Of a stretch of DNA of 64,000 nucleotides, positions 16,792 through 25,829 are shown piece by piece. The notes under the pieces are model-generated. The model was not told where the DNA came from, did no database searches, and saw nothing but the letters and a program-made list of their open reading frames with translations. Source of the stretch: an uncultured Megasphaera sp. (lineage in GTDB: Bacteria; Bacillota; Negativicutes; Veillonellales; Megasphaeraceae); the NCBI GenBank assembly GCA_934202965.1, contig CAKPYN010000010.1, positions 1 to 64,000 of the forward strand. Direction: 5' to 3'. Positions within the stretch are counted from its first letter, which is position 1, and each line of letters opens with the position of its first letter. The position numbers were made by a program, and so were the translations under genes.

Positions 16792-17148
16792 ATGCCGAGA
16801 CCGCCGCGCTGCCGCCGTGTCTGTTCGTTGCCAACGTCCGATGAGTTTGCGCCTTCAGGCTGTTCTCAGGATGCGGCTGTTGTCATCATGCACATCGACG
16901 AATACGAAGTCATCCGTCTTATCGATTTAGTCGGTCTGACACAAGAACAATGCGCCGCTCAAATCAATGTTTCACGTACGACCGTAACGGGTATTTATGA
17001 TACGGCCCGGCATAAATTAGCCGATGCCCTCGTCCATGGAAAACGTCTTCTTATTGAAGGCGGCCATATAAAACTTTGTGAACATGCCGGCTCTTGCTGT
17101 CACCATACGTGCTGTCATGCCGGAAAAAATAATCCAAAAGGAGATTGA
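16792..17148 (+). CDS. DUF134-family HTH DNA-binding protein
   Basis: A 118-residue protein starting MPRPPRCRRVCSLPT, typical of DUF134. The central part reads LDEYEVIRLID-like followed by a sigma-4-type helix-turn-helix, GLTQEQCAAQINVSRTTVTG, and the C-terminal tail is rich in Cys and His (CEHAGSCCHHTCCH), probably a metal or Fe-S site. DUF134 genes are often next to Mrp/NBP35 ATPases and nitrogenase-cofactor-like proteins. Here the stop overlaps the frame of the Mrp gene, with its ATG only 5 bases on, so the two are an operon and may act in Fe-S handling. GGGGGG precedes the ATG. Confidence 0.87.
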   Translation: MPRPPRCRRVCSLPTSDEFAPSGCSQDAAVVIMHIDEYEVIRLIDLVGLTQEQCAAQINVSRTTVTGIYDTARHKLADALVHGKRLLIEGGHIKLCEHAGSCCHHTCCHAGKNNPKGD

Positions 17149-17153
17149 TATTT

Positions 17154-17993
17154 ATGAGTGAAAATTGTACACATGACTGTTCCAGCTGCGGCAGCAATTG
17201 CAGCAGCCGCACTGAACCGCAAAACCTGCAAGCGCCACCTCATGCAGGTACGCATGTAAAACACGTCATCGCGGTTGTCAGCGGCAAAGGCGGGGTCGGC
17301 AAATCCCTTGTCACGTCACTAATGGCTGTACAAATGCGCCGCCGCGGTTTTAAAACGGCTATTTTGGATGCAGATATTACAGGCCCGTCTATTCCAAAAG
17401 TATTTGGCATTACCGATCGTGCCACAGGGGATGAAACTGGCATTCTTCCCGTAAAAACAAAAACAGGTATTGAAGTCATGTCCATGAACTTATTATTGGA
17501 AGACGCTGCTGCACCGGTTGTATGGCGTGGTCCGGTCATCGCAGGCGCTGTAAAGCAATTTTGGACAGATGTTATGTGGGGCGATATTGATTACATGTTT
17601 GTCGATATGCCTCCAGGAACCGGTGATGTACCGCTGACAGTATTCCAGTCTTTGCCTGTAGACGGCATTCTCGTTATTACGTCCCCGCAGGAACTCGTTT
17701 CTTTAATTGTGGAAAAAGCGTTAAAAATGTCCGAAATCATGCATGTTCCTGTTTTGGGCTTAATCGAAAATATGAGCTATTTCGAATGTCCAAACTGTCA
17801 TGAAAAACATGAAATTTTTGGGCCTAGCCATGTGGAAGCATCGGCACAAAAATATGAAATTCCTCATACGGCAAAACTTCCGATTGATCCAGAATTTGCA
17901 GCACACTGCGACAAAGGCGATATCGAAAGTTATCCGGCTGATTATTTAGGCGATACAGCTTCTTTCTTAGAAGGCGTGTTAGGAAACGATTAA
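17154..17993 (+). CDS. Mrp/NBP35-family Fe-S cluster carrier ATPase
   Basis: A 279-residue P-loop protein. It has an N-terminal cysteine-rich segment (CTHDCSSCGSNCSS), the deviant Walker A AVVSGKGGVGKSLVTSLMAV, DADITGPSIPKVFG, the MPPGTGDVPLTVFQ motif and a C-terminal CPNCHEKHEIFG holding the CxxC that bridges an Fe-S cluster between subunits. Mrp/ApbC proteins deliver [4Fe-4S] clusters to apoproteins, which suits a genome with IlvD, ThiH, cysteine desulfidase and ferredoxin enzymes. The ATG at 17154 follows AAGGAG; a start nine bases upstream overlaps that site. Terminator follows at once. Confidence 0.93.
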   Translation: MSENCTHDCSSCGSNCSSRTEPQNLQAPPHAGTHVKHVIAVVSGKGGVGKSLVTSLMAVQMRRRGFKTAILDADITGPSIPKVFGITDRATGDETGILPVKTKTGIEVMSMNLLLEDAAAPVVWRGPVIAGAVKQFWTDVMWGDIDYMFVDMPPGTGDVPLTVFQSLPVDGILVITSPQELVSLIVEKALKMSEIMHVPVLGLIENMSYFECPNCHEKHEIFGPSHVEASAQKYEIPHTAKLPIDPEFAAHCDKGDIESYPADYLGDTASFLEGVLGND

Positions 17994-18011
17994 TACTTCG
18001 TGCTATATAAG

Positions 18012-18051
18012 CAAAAAAGAAGGCATCTCTATGAGATACCTTCTTTTTTTA
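18012..18051 (+). terminator. Intrinsic terminator after mrp
   Basis: AGAAGGCATCTC (18018-18029) pairs with GAGATACCTTCT (18033-18044) with one mismatch, followed by T7. Confidence 0.85.
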
Positions 18052-18077
18052 TGCGCTGGCACAGATATAATCAGATA

Positions 18078-18560
18078 TTACTGAGCCGCCCGTACATTAA
18101 CACTCACAATATAAAAATTTTGCACATCAAAGGATAAGCAGTTGCCATTAACATCATCATATTCATACAATGATTTATCATTGTAATTATATAAATGGTC
18201 TGCCTGTCCATATGTATTATTTAAAACATCTGCTGTCATACCCACGGCCACACCATCGGGCGTCGATAAATTATCGCTGGTACAAGTTACATAAACAGTG
18301 GTTGCATCACTTTCCCGAAAACCTACAAGCAAATGATTTTCATAGTTATATTCTATGTAATTGACGCCTGTATCAGAGGTCACATGTTCTGAGGCCGTCG
18401 GCTGTCCGTATACGCCTTCTACATAATCAATGGTACATCCCGGACTAACACCACCAACGGCAATTTGATCCACTGTAACTTGGGCAAAACAAATGCCTGA
18501 TATCCATAAGGCTGCCCAACTAAGACATGCAGCAGCTATACTGCGAATATAGTTTGTCAT
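18078..18560 (-). CDS. Secreted protein with SmpA/OmlA-like repeats
   Basis: A 160-residue protein with a clear signal peptide (Lys/Arg-poor start, hydrophobic AAACLSWAALWISGICFA, cleavage near CFAQ). The mature part holds two short repeats of the type VGxxxxxxxxxYGQP: GGVSPGCTIDYVEGVYGQPT and VAVGMTADVLNNTYGQAD. These resemble the BamE/SmpA fold, where a small beta-alpha unit binds partners in the envelope. A related secreted protein with the same repeat lies at 59581-60363. Function is unknown; an envelope location is likely. It stands alone between the mrp terminator and the L,D-transpeptidase gene. Confidence 0.7.
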   Translation of the reverse strand: MTNYIRSIAAACLSWAALWISGICFAQVTVDQIAVGGVSPGCTIDYVEGVYGQPTASEHVTSDTGVNYIEYNYENHLLVGFRESDATTVYVTCTSDNLSTPDGVAVGMTADVLNNTYGQADHLYNYNDKSLYEYDDVNGNCLSFDVQNFYIVSVNVRAAQ

Positions 18561-18670
18561 TCTCTCCTCATACTCCTTATTCTACGTATGTGTATCGTGC
18601 TTATTATATACCTATTCGCAGTACAGAACAAATAAAAAGCAGAAACGCCTATTCGTTTCTGCTTTTTTAT

Positions 18671-19849
18671 CTATCCATTTTCAGGCCCATATGTCGTCGA
18701 AATGGTAACTTTAGTCGTCGTATCCGGTATGGGCTGGCTTGCTGCCAGCGAAGTAACAACATACGTCAAGGCCGGAGTCAGCATGCCGGTTATGTGAAAC
18801 AGAGATTGTGCATCATCAGCATCAACGTAAATTACATCACTTTTATTTACGCCAAAGGCTCTGCCATAGGGGCTCGTCAATGTACGCTGTTTGCTGTTCC
18901 AATGCAAATCCATCTTTAAAGCTGTTGCTACGGCAACAGCCGGTAAATAGGTAACGCCGTCCTTTTTTAGCGCCCGCTTGGATAGTTTTTCGCCATTGAC
19001 GATTAAATCATACGCTTTAGCTACGTACGTAGGCTGTCCGTCTGATGCGGTGATTTTAGCATAAATACTATTAGCATCGGCAAAGTCTTCTACACCATAC
19101 CCATGAAGGGCGTTTTTTACATTCTGCACTGTCACATTCTGCCAGCCATAGCCATCGGGATAAATATAATAGGATACAGTATGATCGGTATCACTGTCGA
19201 TGACAATGCGGTCATAGTATACTGTAACAGGCGTTCCTACGGATACCTGATTATACACAGCTTCAACATCTTCTTCATGCATACGGATGCAACCATTCGA
19301 TACATAATAGCCAACAGAAGCTGGTTGGTTCGTGCCATGAATACCATATGTACCATTAAACCCAATCCAGCGGTATCCCAACGGATTATCCGGTCCGGAA
19401 CCAATCTGCACGCTCGGATCTCCCGGATCTACCCATGTTGGATTGACCTCTTTATTTTGCACGGAATAATAACCTACCGGCGTTGGCGTTGACGGTTTTC
19501 CTACACCTACAGAATACATAGCGGTCTTGGTATTTCCCTGATATACCGTCAAAATACGACTTGCCAAATTCACGCCAATTTTAGTTTCCTGTGCCGTTTC
19601 ATCTTGCTGAGGCGGTGTCGCTGACGCCATAGTACGATTTGACTGTGCTGCCGTGTCTTTTGGCGGTGCAGCCTGCGGCGTAATGGTAACCGTGGCTGCT
19701 GTAAAATTGGCCGGTTTCATCGGTAATTCCGACGGTGCTCCCGTCGTCTCCGCCGCCAAGACATTGCCGGTCAGCAAGCATGTGATACTCATGCAGCCAA
19801 TAAACCAGACTCGTATATTATGTTTCATCCTCTTTAATTCCATGATCAT
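18671..19849 (-). CDS. Exported L,D-transpeptidase (YkuD) with copper-amine-oxidase-like domain
   Basis: A 392-residue exported protein. A signal peptide (WFIGCMSITCLLTGNVLAAE) is followed by a Pro/Thr/Ala-rich linker, then the YkuD catalytic domain (about residues 90-210) with GIHGTNQPASVGYYVSNGCI; the histidine and the cysteine of SNGCIRM are the catalytic pair that forms 3-3 cross-links in peptidoglycan or anchors proteins. The C-terminal part (VNGEKLSKRALKKDGVTYLP) is a copper-amine-oxidase N-like domain, common in Negativicutes envelope proteins. The start overlaps the permease stop by 32 bases; either the first or third Met is possible, or Met8 with its signal peptide. Confidence 0.9.
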   Translation of the reverse strand: MIMELKRMKHNIRVWFIGCMSITCLLTGNVLAAETTGAPSELPMKPANFTAATVTITPQAAPPKDTAAQSNRTMASATPPQQDETAQETKIGVNLASRILTVYQGNTKTAMYSVGVGKPSTPTPVGYYSVQNKEVNPTWVDPGDPSVQIGSGPDNPLGYRWIGFNGTYGIHGTNQPASVGYYVSNGCIRMHEEDVEAVYNQVSVGTPVTVYYDRIVIDSDTDHTVSYYIYPDGYGWQNVTVQNVKNALHGYGVEDFADANSIYAKITASDGQPTYVAKAYDLIVNGEKLSKRALKKDGVTYLPAVAVATALKMDLHWNSKQRTLTSPYGRAFGVNKSDVIYVDADDAQSLFHITGMLTPALTYVVTSLAASQPIPDTTTKVTISTTYGPENG

Positions 19850-21167
19850 GATGTCCTATTCCATTGAAAATTAAATTTAAAACAACAGCCGTAATACTTC
19901 CCAGTGTGATACCGCTTTGCAGTACAATTTTAGCTGAATCTGGAAAATGTTGAAAGAAATTCGGAATCGTCAGCGTAATCATACTAATACCAATGCTGAC
20001 AGCCACAATCATCAGATTGGAATTCCCTTCAAATTCCACTTTCGTCAATGCTCGAACACCGCTGGCGATAATCATGCCAAACATAGCTATACCGGCGCCG
20101 CCCAACACGGAATTCGGAATGCAGGCAACAATAGCAGCCATTTTAGGGAACAATCCCAATACAATCAAAATGACGCCGGAAGCGGCAACAACAAAACGGC
20201 TCTTGACGCGCGTAACGGCAATCAGGCCTACGTTTTGTGCAAATGCCGTATAGGGGAAACTGTTAAAAATACCGCCAATCATCGTGGATAAGCCGTCAGC
20301 ACGCAGGCATCGTGCCAATTTATCCTGATTAATAGGCCGCCCTACGATATCCCCAATGGCAATGCAGTCACCCGTCGTTTCGACCATGCAGACAATCATA
20401 ACAATCACCATGGATACAATCGAGCCTATATCAAATGCAGGATACCCAAAAGAAAGGGGCGTAACTACACCAAACCATGCCGCTTTTCCTACTTCCGAAA
20501 AGTCAACTTGGCCCAATGAAATCGCTACCAGTGTTCCTCCGATTAATCCAATGAGAACGGATATATTACTCAAAAATCCGGAACCGGCACGACCGTATCG
20601 ATACATCAAAATAATGATGCACAATGTCACGCCTGCCAAGAATAAATGCATCGGACTGGCAAAATCCGGCGAAGCTTGATTACCGCCGCCAATCCAGCGG
20701 ACAGCGACCGGCAACAGGGTAATACCAATAATCGTAATAATCGTCCCCGTAACAACAGGAGGAAAAAACCGAATCAACTTACTAAAATACGGGGCAATCA
20801 AAAACGTAATCAAGCCGGCAACAATAATGGCTCCGTAAATAGCTGTAATCCCATGTTCTACGCCAATCAATATCATCGGCGTAACAGCGGCAAACGTAAC
20901 CCCCTGAATCATAGGAATGCGCGCACCGACTTTCCAAAATCCCAAGGTTTGAATTAACGTAGCAATACCGCAAGTAAACAAATCCGCATTAATTAAATGA
21001 ATCAGTTCAGCAGGCGACAGATGCATGGCCTGAGCAATGATAATCGGCACGGCTACAGCACCGGCATACATTGCCAATACATGCTGCAAGCCATACGCAA
21101 ACAGCTTGGAAATAGGCAGCATTTCATCGACAGGATGGGCTGTCTGCTGCGTCGTAGATGGATTCAT
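19818..21167 (-). CDS. NCS2-family xanthine/uracil permease
   Basis: A 449-residue membrane protein with about 14 hydrophobic segments. Family motifs include LFAYGLQHVLAMYAGAVAVP near the N-terminus, GVTFAAVTPMILIG, and the QNVGLIAVTRVKSRFV segment with the conserved QN motif of NCS2 proteins, plus the NAT signature-like region ETTGDCIAIGDIVGRPI. These proteins import xanthine, uric acid or uracil with protons. The QN-V and ETTGD features favour xanthine/urate over uracil. It overlaps the start of the L,D-transpeptidase gene, implying one transcript. I looked for a purine riboswitch in the leader and did not find one. Confidence 0.9.
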   Translation of the reverse strand: MNPSTTQQTAHPVDEMLPISKLFAYGLQHVLAMYAGAVAVPIIIAQAMHLSPAELIHLINADLFTCGIATLIQTLGFWKVGARIPMIQGVTFAAVTPMILIGVEHGITAIYGAIIVAGLITFLIAPYFSKLIRFFPPVVTGTIITIIGITLLPVAVRWIGGGNQASPDFASPMHLFLAGVTLCIIILMYRYGRAGSGFLSNISVLIGLIGGTLVAISLGQVDFSEVGKAAWFGVVTPLSFGYPAFDIGSIVSMVIVMIVCMVETTGDCIAIGDIVGRPINQDKLARCLRADGLSTMIGGIFNSFPYTAFAQNVGLIAVTRVKSRFVVAASGVILIVLGLFPKMAAIVACIPNSVLGGAGIAMFGMIIASGVRALTKVEFEGNSNLMIVAVSIGISMITLTIPNFFQHFPDSAKIVLQSGITLGSITAVVLNLIFNGIGHHDHGIKEDET

Positions 21168-21257
21168 GATAGTCCCTCACCTCATTAGAAAATATAGCGT
21201 TAAACAAATAAAGACAATGATGCCCTTCATTAAGACACCACTGTCTTTATATATTCA

Positions 21258-21285
21258 ATTATAAGGCATACGCCTTTTCTGTCAA
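21258..21285 (-). promoter_or_regulatory. Promoter of the NCS2 permease gene
   Basis: On the minus strand TTGACA (plus 21280-21285) and TATAAT (21258-21263) with a 16-base spacer, about 90 bases before the start codon. Confidence 0.78.
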
Positions 21286-21429
21286 TATCCATCTAAAAAG
21301 AACAAAAAGTTGCTTTATATCTGCCCTGCATCTGCTATAATTTTACACAATCTTTACATTGTTTTTGCCTAATACTGAAGTATATTTTCTATACTAAAGC
21401 CATATTCAATGAGGAGGTAATCCAGATAC

Positions 21430-22056
21430 ATGTTCAGTATTAGTAACAAACATGAAGAGTTTTTTGATTATTTAATGAATAACGCTGAAAATTTTCATCG
21501 CGGTGCCGTCATTGCCAAAGAAGTCATGAAAGACGTCACAAGTATTCATTTATATATTAAGGAGGTCGTAAAACTAGAACACACATCAGATAAGATTAAT
21601 CAAGATATTATCATGAAACTGTGTCGTGTCTTCATTACGCCGATTGACAGAGAAGATTTCTACAAATTGACCTGTCATCTTGAAGACTGCATTGACCAGC
21701 TCCATGGCTCTCTCATGCGCGTCAGCCTGTATCATCTCGACAAATCCACACCGGCTGCAGAACAAATTACGGAACAGCTAGAAATCATGGGACAGGAATT
21801 GACTACGATTTTTTCTCTGCTAAAAAATATCGATAAAAATGAAACAGAACTCATGGAACGGGCCAATCGCCTAAGCAAAATTGAAACAGATGTCGATAAC
21901 ATTTATCGCCGTGAAATATCCCGTATCTTCCAAGGAGACCAGCCTCTTCTCGACGTCATTCGCAGGAAAGATATTTTAGGTACGCTGGAAGATACTTCTG
22001 ACGCAGTAGAACAGCTTGGCAACGTAATAAAAGAGGTGACAATGAAATATGCTTGA
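21430..22056 (+). CDS. DUF47 (PhoU-like) phosphate transport accessory protein
   Basis: A 208-residue, almost wholly helical protein of the DUF47/PhoU-like family, starting MFSISNKHEEFFDYLMNNAE and containing LEHTSDKINQDIIMKLCRVF and EDTSDAVEQLGNVIKEV. These four-helix-bundle proteins are encoded next to PiT phosphate transporters and are thought to modulate them. Here the stop overlaps the pit start by eight bases, indicating translational coupling. AGGAGG lies before the ATG. There is no sign of Pho-box repeats that I could read by eye. Confidence 0.9.
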   Translation: MFSISNKHEEFFDYLMNNAENFHRGAVIAKEVMKDVTSIHLYIKEVVKLEHTSDKINQDIIMKLCRVFITPIDREDFYKLTCHLEDCIDQLHGSLMRVSLYHLDKSTPAAEQITEQLEIMGQELTTIFSLLKNIDKNETELMERANRLSKIETDVDNIYRREISRIFQGDQPLLDVIRRKDILGTLEDTSDAVEQLGNVIKEVTMKYA

Positions 22057-23062
22057 TACGCCGTTAATTATTCTCGTCATTGTTCTGGCTCTGGCATTTG
22101 ACTTTATCAATGGGTTTCATGATACAGCCAACGCGATTGCGACATGTGTATCTACGCGCGCTATCCGTCCCGGCTTGGCCATTATTGGTACGGCTGTACT
22201 GAATTTTATCGGCGCCATGATTTCGACCGGCGTTGCCAAAACCATCGGCGGCGATATCGTTACGTCGCCCGCTATGATTAATGAATTAGTCATTATTGCC
22301 GGCTTGACCGGAGCCATTGTTTGGAACCTGATTACTTGGTGGTTCGGTATGCCTTCCAGTTCTTCCCACGCACTGATTGGCGGCATGATTGGCGCCGTTG
22401 CTTTTTCAGTTGGCGCGGCAGCACTGAACGATTGGGGCATTATTAAAATTTTCCTCTTCCTTATTCTTTCTCCGATTTCCGCAATTATCATTGGATATAT
22501 CATCATGAAGCTGCTTTTCGTGATTTGTCACAGTTTTAAGCCTGCCAAAGTAAATATGACTGCCAATCGGCTGCAAATTCTTTCCGCTGCGTTGATGGCC
22601 TTTTCTCATGGATCCAACGATGCGCAAAAATCGATGGGCATCATTACGCTGGCACTGGTTTCCGGCGGTTTCATTCAAACTATGGAAGTGCCGACACTTG
22701 TCAAAATACTCTGTGCGTTAGCCATGGCGCTGGGTACCAGCGTGGGCGGCTGGAAAATCATCCGTACGGTCGGCGGCAAAATTTTTAAAATGCATTCGAT
22801 TCATGGATTTGCGGCAGACCTTAACTCAGCCGTCGTTATTTTTTCGGCAACACTCCTGCATCTTCCTGTATCAACGACACATGTTGTTTCCGGCTCGATT
22901 ATGGGCGTAGGCTCTGCCCAGCGTGTCAAAGCCGTACATTGGAGCGTCGCCCGCCAAATGGTAACGGCCTGGGTGATGACGATTCCCTGCACTGCCGTCA
23001 TTGGCGCCGCTTCTTACTTTGTCATTTCTCATATTATGGTTGTTGTCATTCCTAATCTCTAA
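22049..23062 (+). CDS. pit: PiT-family inorganic phosphate transporter
   Basis: A 337-residue membrane protein with the duplicated PiT signature: DFINGFHDTANAIATCVSTR near the N-terminus and SHGSNDAQKSMGIITLALV in the second half, plus GMPSSSSHALIGGMIGA and PVSTTHVVSGSIMGVG. It imports phosphate with protons or sodium. Ten or so membrane segments and normal length. It is coupled to the DUF47 gene upstream. A GC-rich imperfect hairpin ending in T8 (about 23140-23190) probably terminates the pair. Confidence 0.93.
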   Translation: MLDTPLIILVIVLALAFDFINGFHDTANAIATCVSTRAIRPGLAIIGTAVLNFIGAMISTGVAKTIGGDIVTSPAMINELVIIAGLTGAIVWNLITWWFGMPSSSSHALIGGMIGAVAFSVGAAALNDWGIIKIFLFLILSPISAIIIGYIIMKLLFVICHSFKPAKVNMTANRLQILSAALMAFSHGSNDAQKSMGIITLALVSGGFIQTMEVPTLVKILCALAMALGTSVGGWKIIRTVGGKIFKMHSIHGFAADLNSAVVIFSATLLHLPVSTTHVVSGSIMGVGSAQRVKAVHWSVARQMVTAWVMTIPCTAVIGAASYFVISHIMVVVIPNL

Positions 23063-23255
23063 ACCATTGACATGGACACGTGGACCCCTTCCTCACCGCC
23101 GCGAAGTCCTTGCCATTCTATATATCGCCTTCCCTGCCTTCGGGCCCTGCAGCATTTTGTCATGCGTGGGAGCCCCATTTTTTTTGCATTTTTTTGTCCT
23201 ATCAAAACAGCCGCAAATATGATACGATGAGAATACATAAAAGGAGGTATATATA

Positions 23256-24272
23256 ATGGATACATTAAAGCCAAAACTGACACTCTTGGAACCGCAGCCG
23301 ACGCCGCTTCAATACCTGCCGGGTCTTTCGCAGGAATTATTTCGTGAAATGTACATCAAGCGTGATGACCTGACTCCATTGGGCGGAGGCGGCAACAAGC
23401 TGCGCAAACTGGAATATCTCATGTTTGAAGCACTGAACGAACAAGCTACGACGATTATCACGGTCGGCGGCATTCAGACCAATCATGGCCGGTTAACGGC
23501 TGCCGCTGCTGCAAAATACGGTCTGAAGTGCATCATCGTGACAGTAGATGACTATGACGGTGAACTAAGCGGCAACCTGCTCTTGGACGGATTATTCGGC
23601 GCCCGTGTCATCGTCAAAAAAAATGACGGCCGTGACAAAGACACCCAGTTGACAGAAACGGTTAAACGCGTCATGGAACAAGAACTGCAAAAAGGAGAAC
23701 GCATCTATTTCATTCCCATGGGCGGCAGTGATGTGACCGGCATGCTGGGCTATTATGACTGCGCCAAAGAACTGGACGCGCAGGCGCAGGAACATCAAAT
23801 CAACGGCGCGACTGTATATACGGCAGTCGGCAGTATGGGGACGTATTTAGGACTGTACTGCGGCTTAAAAGCCATTCATTCCAGCCTGAAACTGACGGGC
23901 ATCGCCATTATGCCTTTGGACAAAGACAAACTGCATCACTATTTTCTGCAGGCCAAAGAAGCCTATGGATTTACATTTGACGACAGCGACATGCATATTG
24001 AAACAGGCTATATCCGCAAAGGGTACAATGAACCGGACAAACAGGTCCGCCATGCCATCTGCATGATGGCTCGCCATGAAGGCCTTCTTCTCGACCCCTG
24101 CTATACTGGAAAAATGTTTGCCGGCGTGCTTGATATGATTAAAGAAAAGAAAATCAAGCTGGGGAGTCAGCTCATTCTCCTGCATACCGGCGGCATGCCC
24201 GGATTATATACGCCGGCGCACCGCGTTAAGTTTGAAAAAGAATTGGCCGATACGGTCACTGTGATAGAATAA
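23256..24272 (+). CDS. D-cysteine desulfhydrase / ACC deaminase family PLP enzyme
   Basis: A 338-residue fold-type II PLP protein. The PLP lysine sits in KRDDLTPLGGGGNKLRKLEY (about residues 28-48) and GGIQTNHGRLTAAAAAKYG follows, both typical of the D-cysteine desulfhydrase/ACC deaminase family. The phosphate-binding loop reads VGSMGTYLGL rather than the usual GSGGTHAGL, so the substrate may differ. The reaction would be elimination from D-cysteine or a similar amino acid to pyruvate, ammonia and sulfide. It is opposite to a cysteine desulfidase gene 200 bases away, supporting a sulfur amino acid role. AAGGAGG precedes the ATG. Confidence 0.82.
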   Translation: MDTLKPKLTLLEPQPTPLQYLPGLSQELFREMYIKRDDLTPLGGGGNKLRKLEYLMFEALNEQATTIITVGGIQTNHGRLTAAAAAKYGLKCIIVTVDDYDGELSGNLLLDGLFGARVIVKKNDGRDKDTQLTETVKRVMEQELQKGERIYFIPMGGSDVTGMLGYYDCAKELDAQAQEHQINGATVYTAVGSMGTYLGLYCGLKAIHSSLKLTGIAIMPLDKDKLHHYFLQAKEAYGFTFDDSDMHIETGYIRKGYNEPDKQVRHAICMMARHEGLLLDPCYTGKMFAGVLDMIKEKKIKLGSQLILLHTGGMPGLYTPAHRVKFEKELADTVTVIE

Positions 24273-24313
24273 CAAAAAAAGACTGCACGCAGCAGTCTTC
24301 ACACACTCACAAA

Positions 24314-24357
24314 GCCCCCATATGTTAGCATTCTAAAGGTAACATGCGGGGGCTATT
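24314..24357 (+). terminator. Intrinsic terminator
   Basis: AGCCCCCATATGTTA (from 24313) pairs imperfectly with TAACATGCGGGGGCT (from 24340), followed by ATTTTATT. A shorter stem, AGACTGC/GCAGTCT, lies just upstream at about 24281-24298. Confidence 0.8.
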
Positions 24358-24361
24358 TTAT

Positions 24362-24416
24362 TACAAACTACAAACTACAAACTACAAACTACAAACTACA
24401 AACTACAAACTACAAC
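24362..24416. repeat. Heptanucleotide tandem repeat (TACAAAC)n
   Basis: Seven perfect head-to-tail copies of TACAAAC (24362-24410) plus a partial TACAAC. The tract is non-coding in context, between two convergent genes. It is too short and lacks spacers, so it is not a CRISPR. Such tracts vary in copy number by slippage. Confidence 0.95.
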
Positions 24417-24475
24417 CCAATATGATAAAACAAGCGGTGCATCAAAACAACAGCGATACCTGCACCACGCGCAGC

Positions 24476-25792
24476 TTAGCCATTTTCCTGGTTTTTATGA
24501 AGCATAATCTGAAGCACTTCATCATCTGTCTGCTGCATGCCCTGGCAGGCTAGGCAGCCTACATTGCGAATGCATTCATTGACATCAAACGATACCAACC
24601 CGTCATTGCCGCCTACGCGCGTTCCTTCGAGCGCCAGCAAAACAGCCCGAAATGCTGAAGTGCAGGCCGTTGCGACTTTCATGGCACAACTGTTGGCAGC
24701 GCCATCGCATACCATGCCTATGGCTTCGCCTGTCATGCTGCATATAGCCCGGCTGATTGTTTCGACGGCATGGCCTTTATCCATAAGCCAGGCCATGCCG
24801 GCTGCCGCACCCATGGAAGCTGTAACAGTTGCGCAAAATGCTGACAATTTCGGCAAAAACGCATGAGCATAAATCGCTGTCATGTGTGACAACACAATCG
24901 CCCGCAGTCTCTCTTCTGCCGAAGCCTTAACATAATCCGCAATAACGACTACCGGCTGCGTCGCTGAAATTCCTTGATTGCCCGAACCGGAATTTGTCAT
25001 GGCCGGAAATGGCGCACCGCCCATCCGCGCATCGGCAGCACTAACCGTACGAATTAATACTTGTGTCTGTAAATCTTTCCCTATTAAGCCGCTTTCCTGC
25101 TGTTTGGCCAATGAGGCTGCAATATGCAGGCCATATTTTCCCGTCAATCCTTCTTTAGACAACCGATCGTTTAAAACTTCTGCCTCTTTCATAAACGCCA
25201 CGTCTTCTATCGGTACATGTTCGGCAAAATCCACAATATCTGCAATACATAGCGACTGTAAAAAAGCAATTTTATTCTGCCCATCGTCACTACCCGTTTC
25301 GACTGCTTTAAATACAGACTGGCCATCTTTTTCTATCGAAATAACGTGCGTATGGGAATTAGCCACGCAGACCGTTACTGTATGGGCTGTTCCTTTTACA
25401 GTCGCTTCCGAATATAACACATACGGTACTTCTTTAGCAATCTGGACCGTAACTTTACCGGCATCCACCATGGCTGCGCCCTGGTCTACGATATCTTGCG
25501 ATATACCGGATAACACTTGAAGTCCTTTATCCGGATCTCCACCAAAGGCCCCTACAGCTGCCGCAATATGCAGTCCTGGACGTCCCGTGCCGGGAACCAT
25601 GACACCCATACCATTTTTCATTAAATTAGCAGATACTCGCGCATCAATAGATTGTACCGGTTCGCCAAGATGACGAGCAGCCGTCGCCGCCGCAAATGCA
25701 ATAGATACGGGCTCGGTACATCCTGTAGCCGGGATAACATCCTGCTTCATAATTTCAATCATCATTTTCCATGCTGCATGAGTCATTGTCAT
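24476..25792 (-). CDS. cyuA: L-cysteine desulfidase (CyuA/YhaM, UPF0597 family)
   Basis: A 438-residue protein of the serine-dehydratase-like family. The catalytic-region PATGCTEPVSIAFAAATAAR is near the N-terminus; FPAMTNSGSGNQGISATQP is mid-protein; Fe-S ligands are likely in MVCDGAANSCAMKVATAC and GCLACQG. CyuA breaks L-cysteine to pyruvate, ammonia and sulfide with a [4Fe-4S] cluster. I chose the ATG at 25792 behind GGGAG; the frame can also start at an adjacent GTG. It follows a YheO-type regulator gene by about 38 bases and is likely controlled by it. The Mrp-like carrier elsewhere in the window could supply its cluster. Confidence 0.88.
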   Translation of the reverse strand: MTMTHAAWKMMIEIMKQDVIPATGCTEPVSIAFAAATAARHLGEPVQSIDARVSANLMKNGMGVMVPGTGRPGLHIAAAVGAFGGDPDKGLQVLSGISQDIVDQGAAMVDAGKVTVQIAKEVPYVLYSEATVKGTAHTVTVCVANSHTHVISIEKDGQSVFKAVETGSDDGQNKIAFLQSLCIADIVDFAEHVPIEDVAFMKEAEVLNDRLSKEGLTGKYGLHIAASLAKQQESGLIGKDLQTQVLIRTVSAADARMGGAPFPAMTNSGSGNQGISATQPVVVIADYVKASAEERLRAIVLSHMTAIYAHAFLPKLSAFCATVTASMGAAAGMAWLMDKGHAVETISRAICSMTGEAIGMVCDGAANSCAMKVATACTSAFRAVLLALEGTRVGGNDGLVSFDVNECIRNVGCLACQGMQQTDDEVLQIMLHKNQENG

Positions 25793-25829
25793 CACTTCTC
25801 CCTACCAAAATAATACATCATTCATTACA

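Noticed and set aside
21168..21429. Purine riboswitch before the NCS2 permease
   Set aside because: The leader lacks the conserved purine-aptamer sequences on the minus strand; only a promoter could be seen.
24362..24416. Possible CRISPR repeat
   Set aside because: Unit length is seven bases with no spacers; it is a simple tandem repeat.
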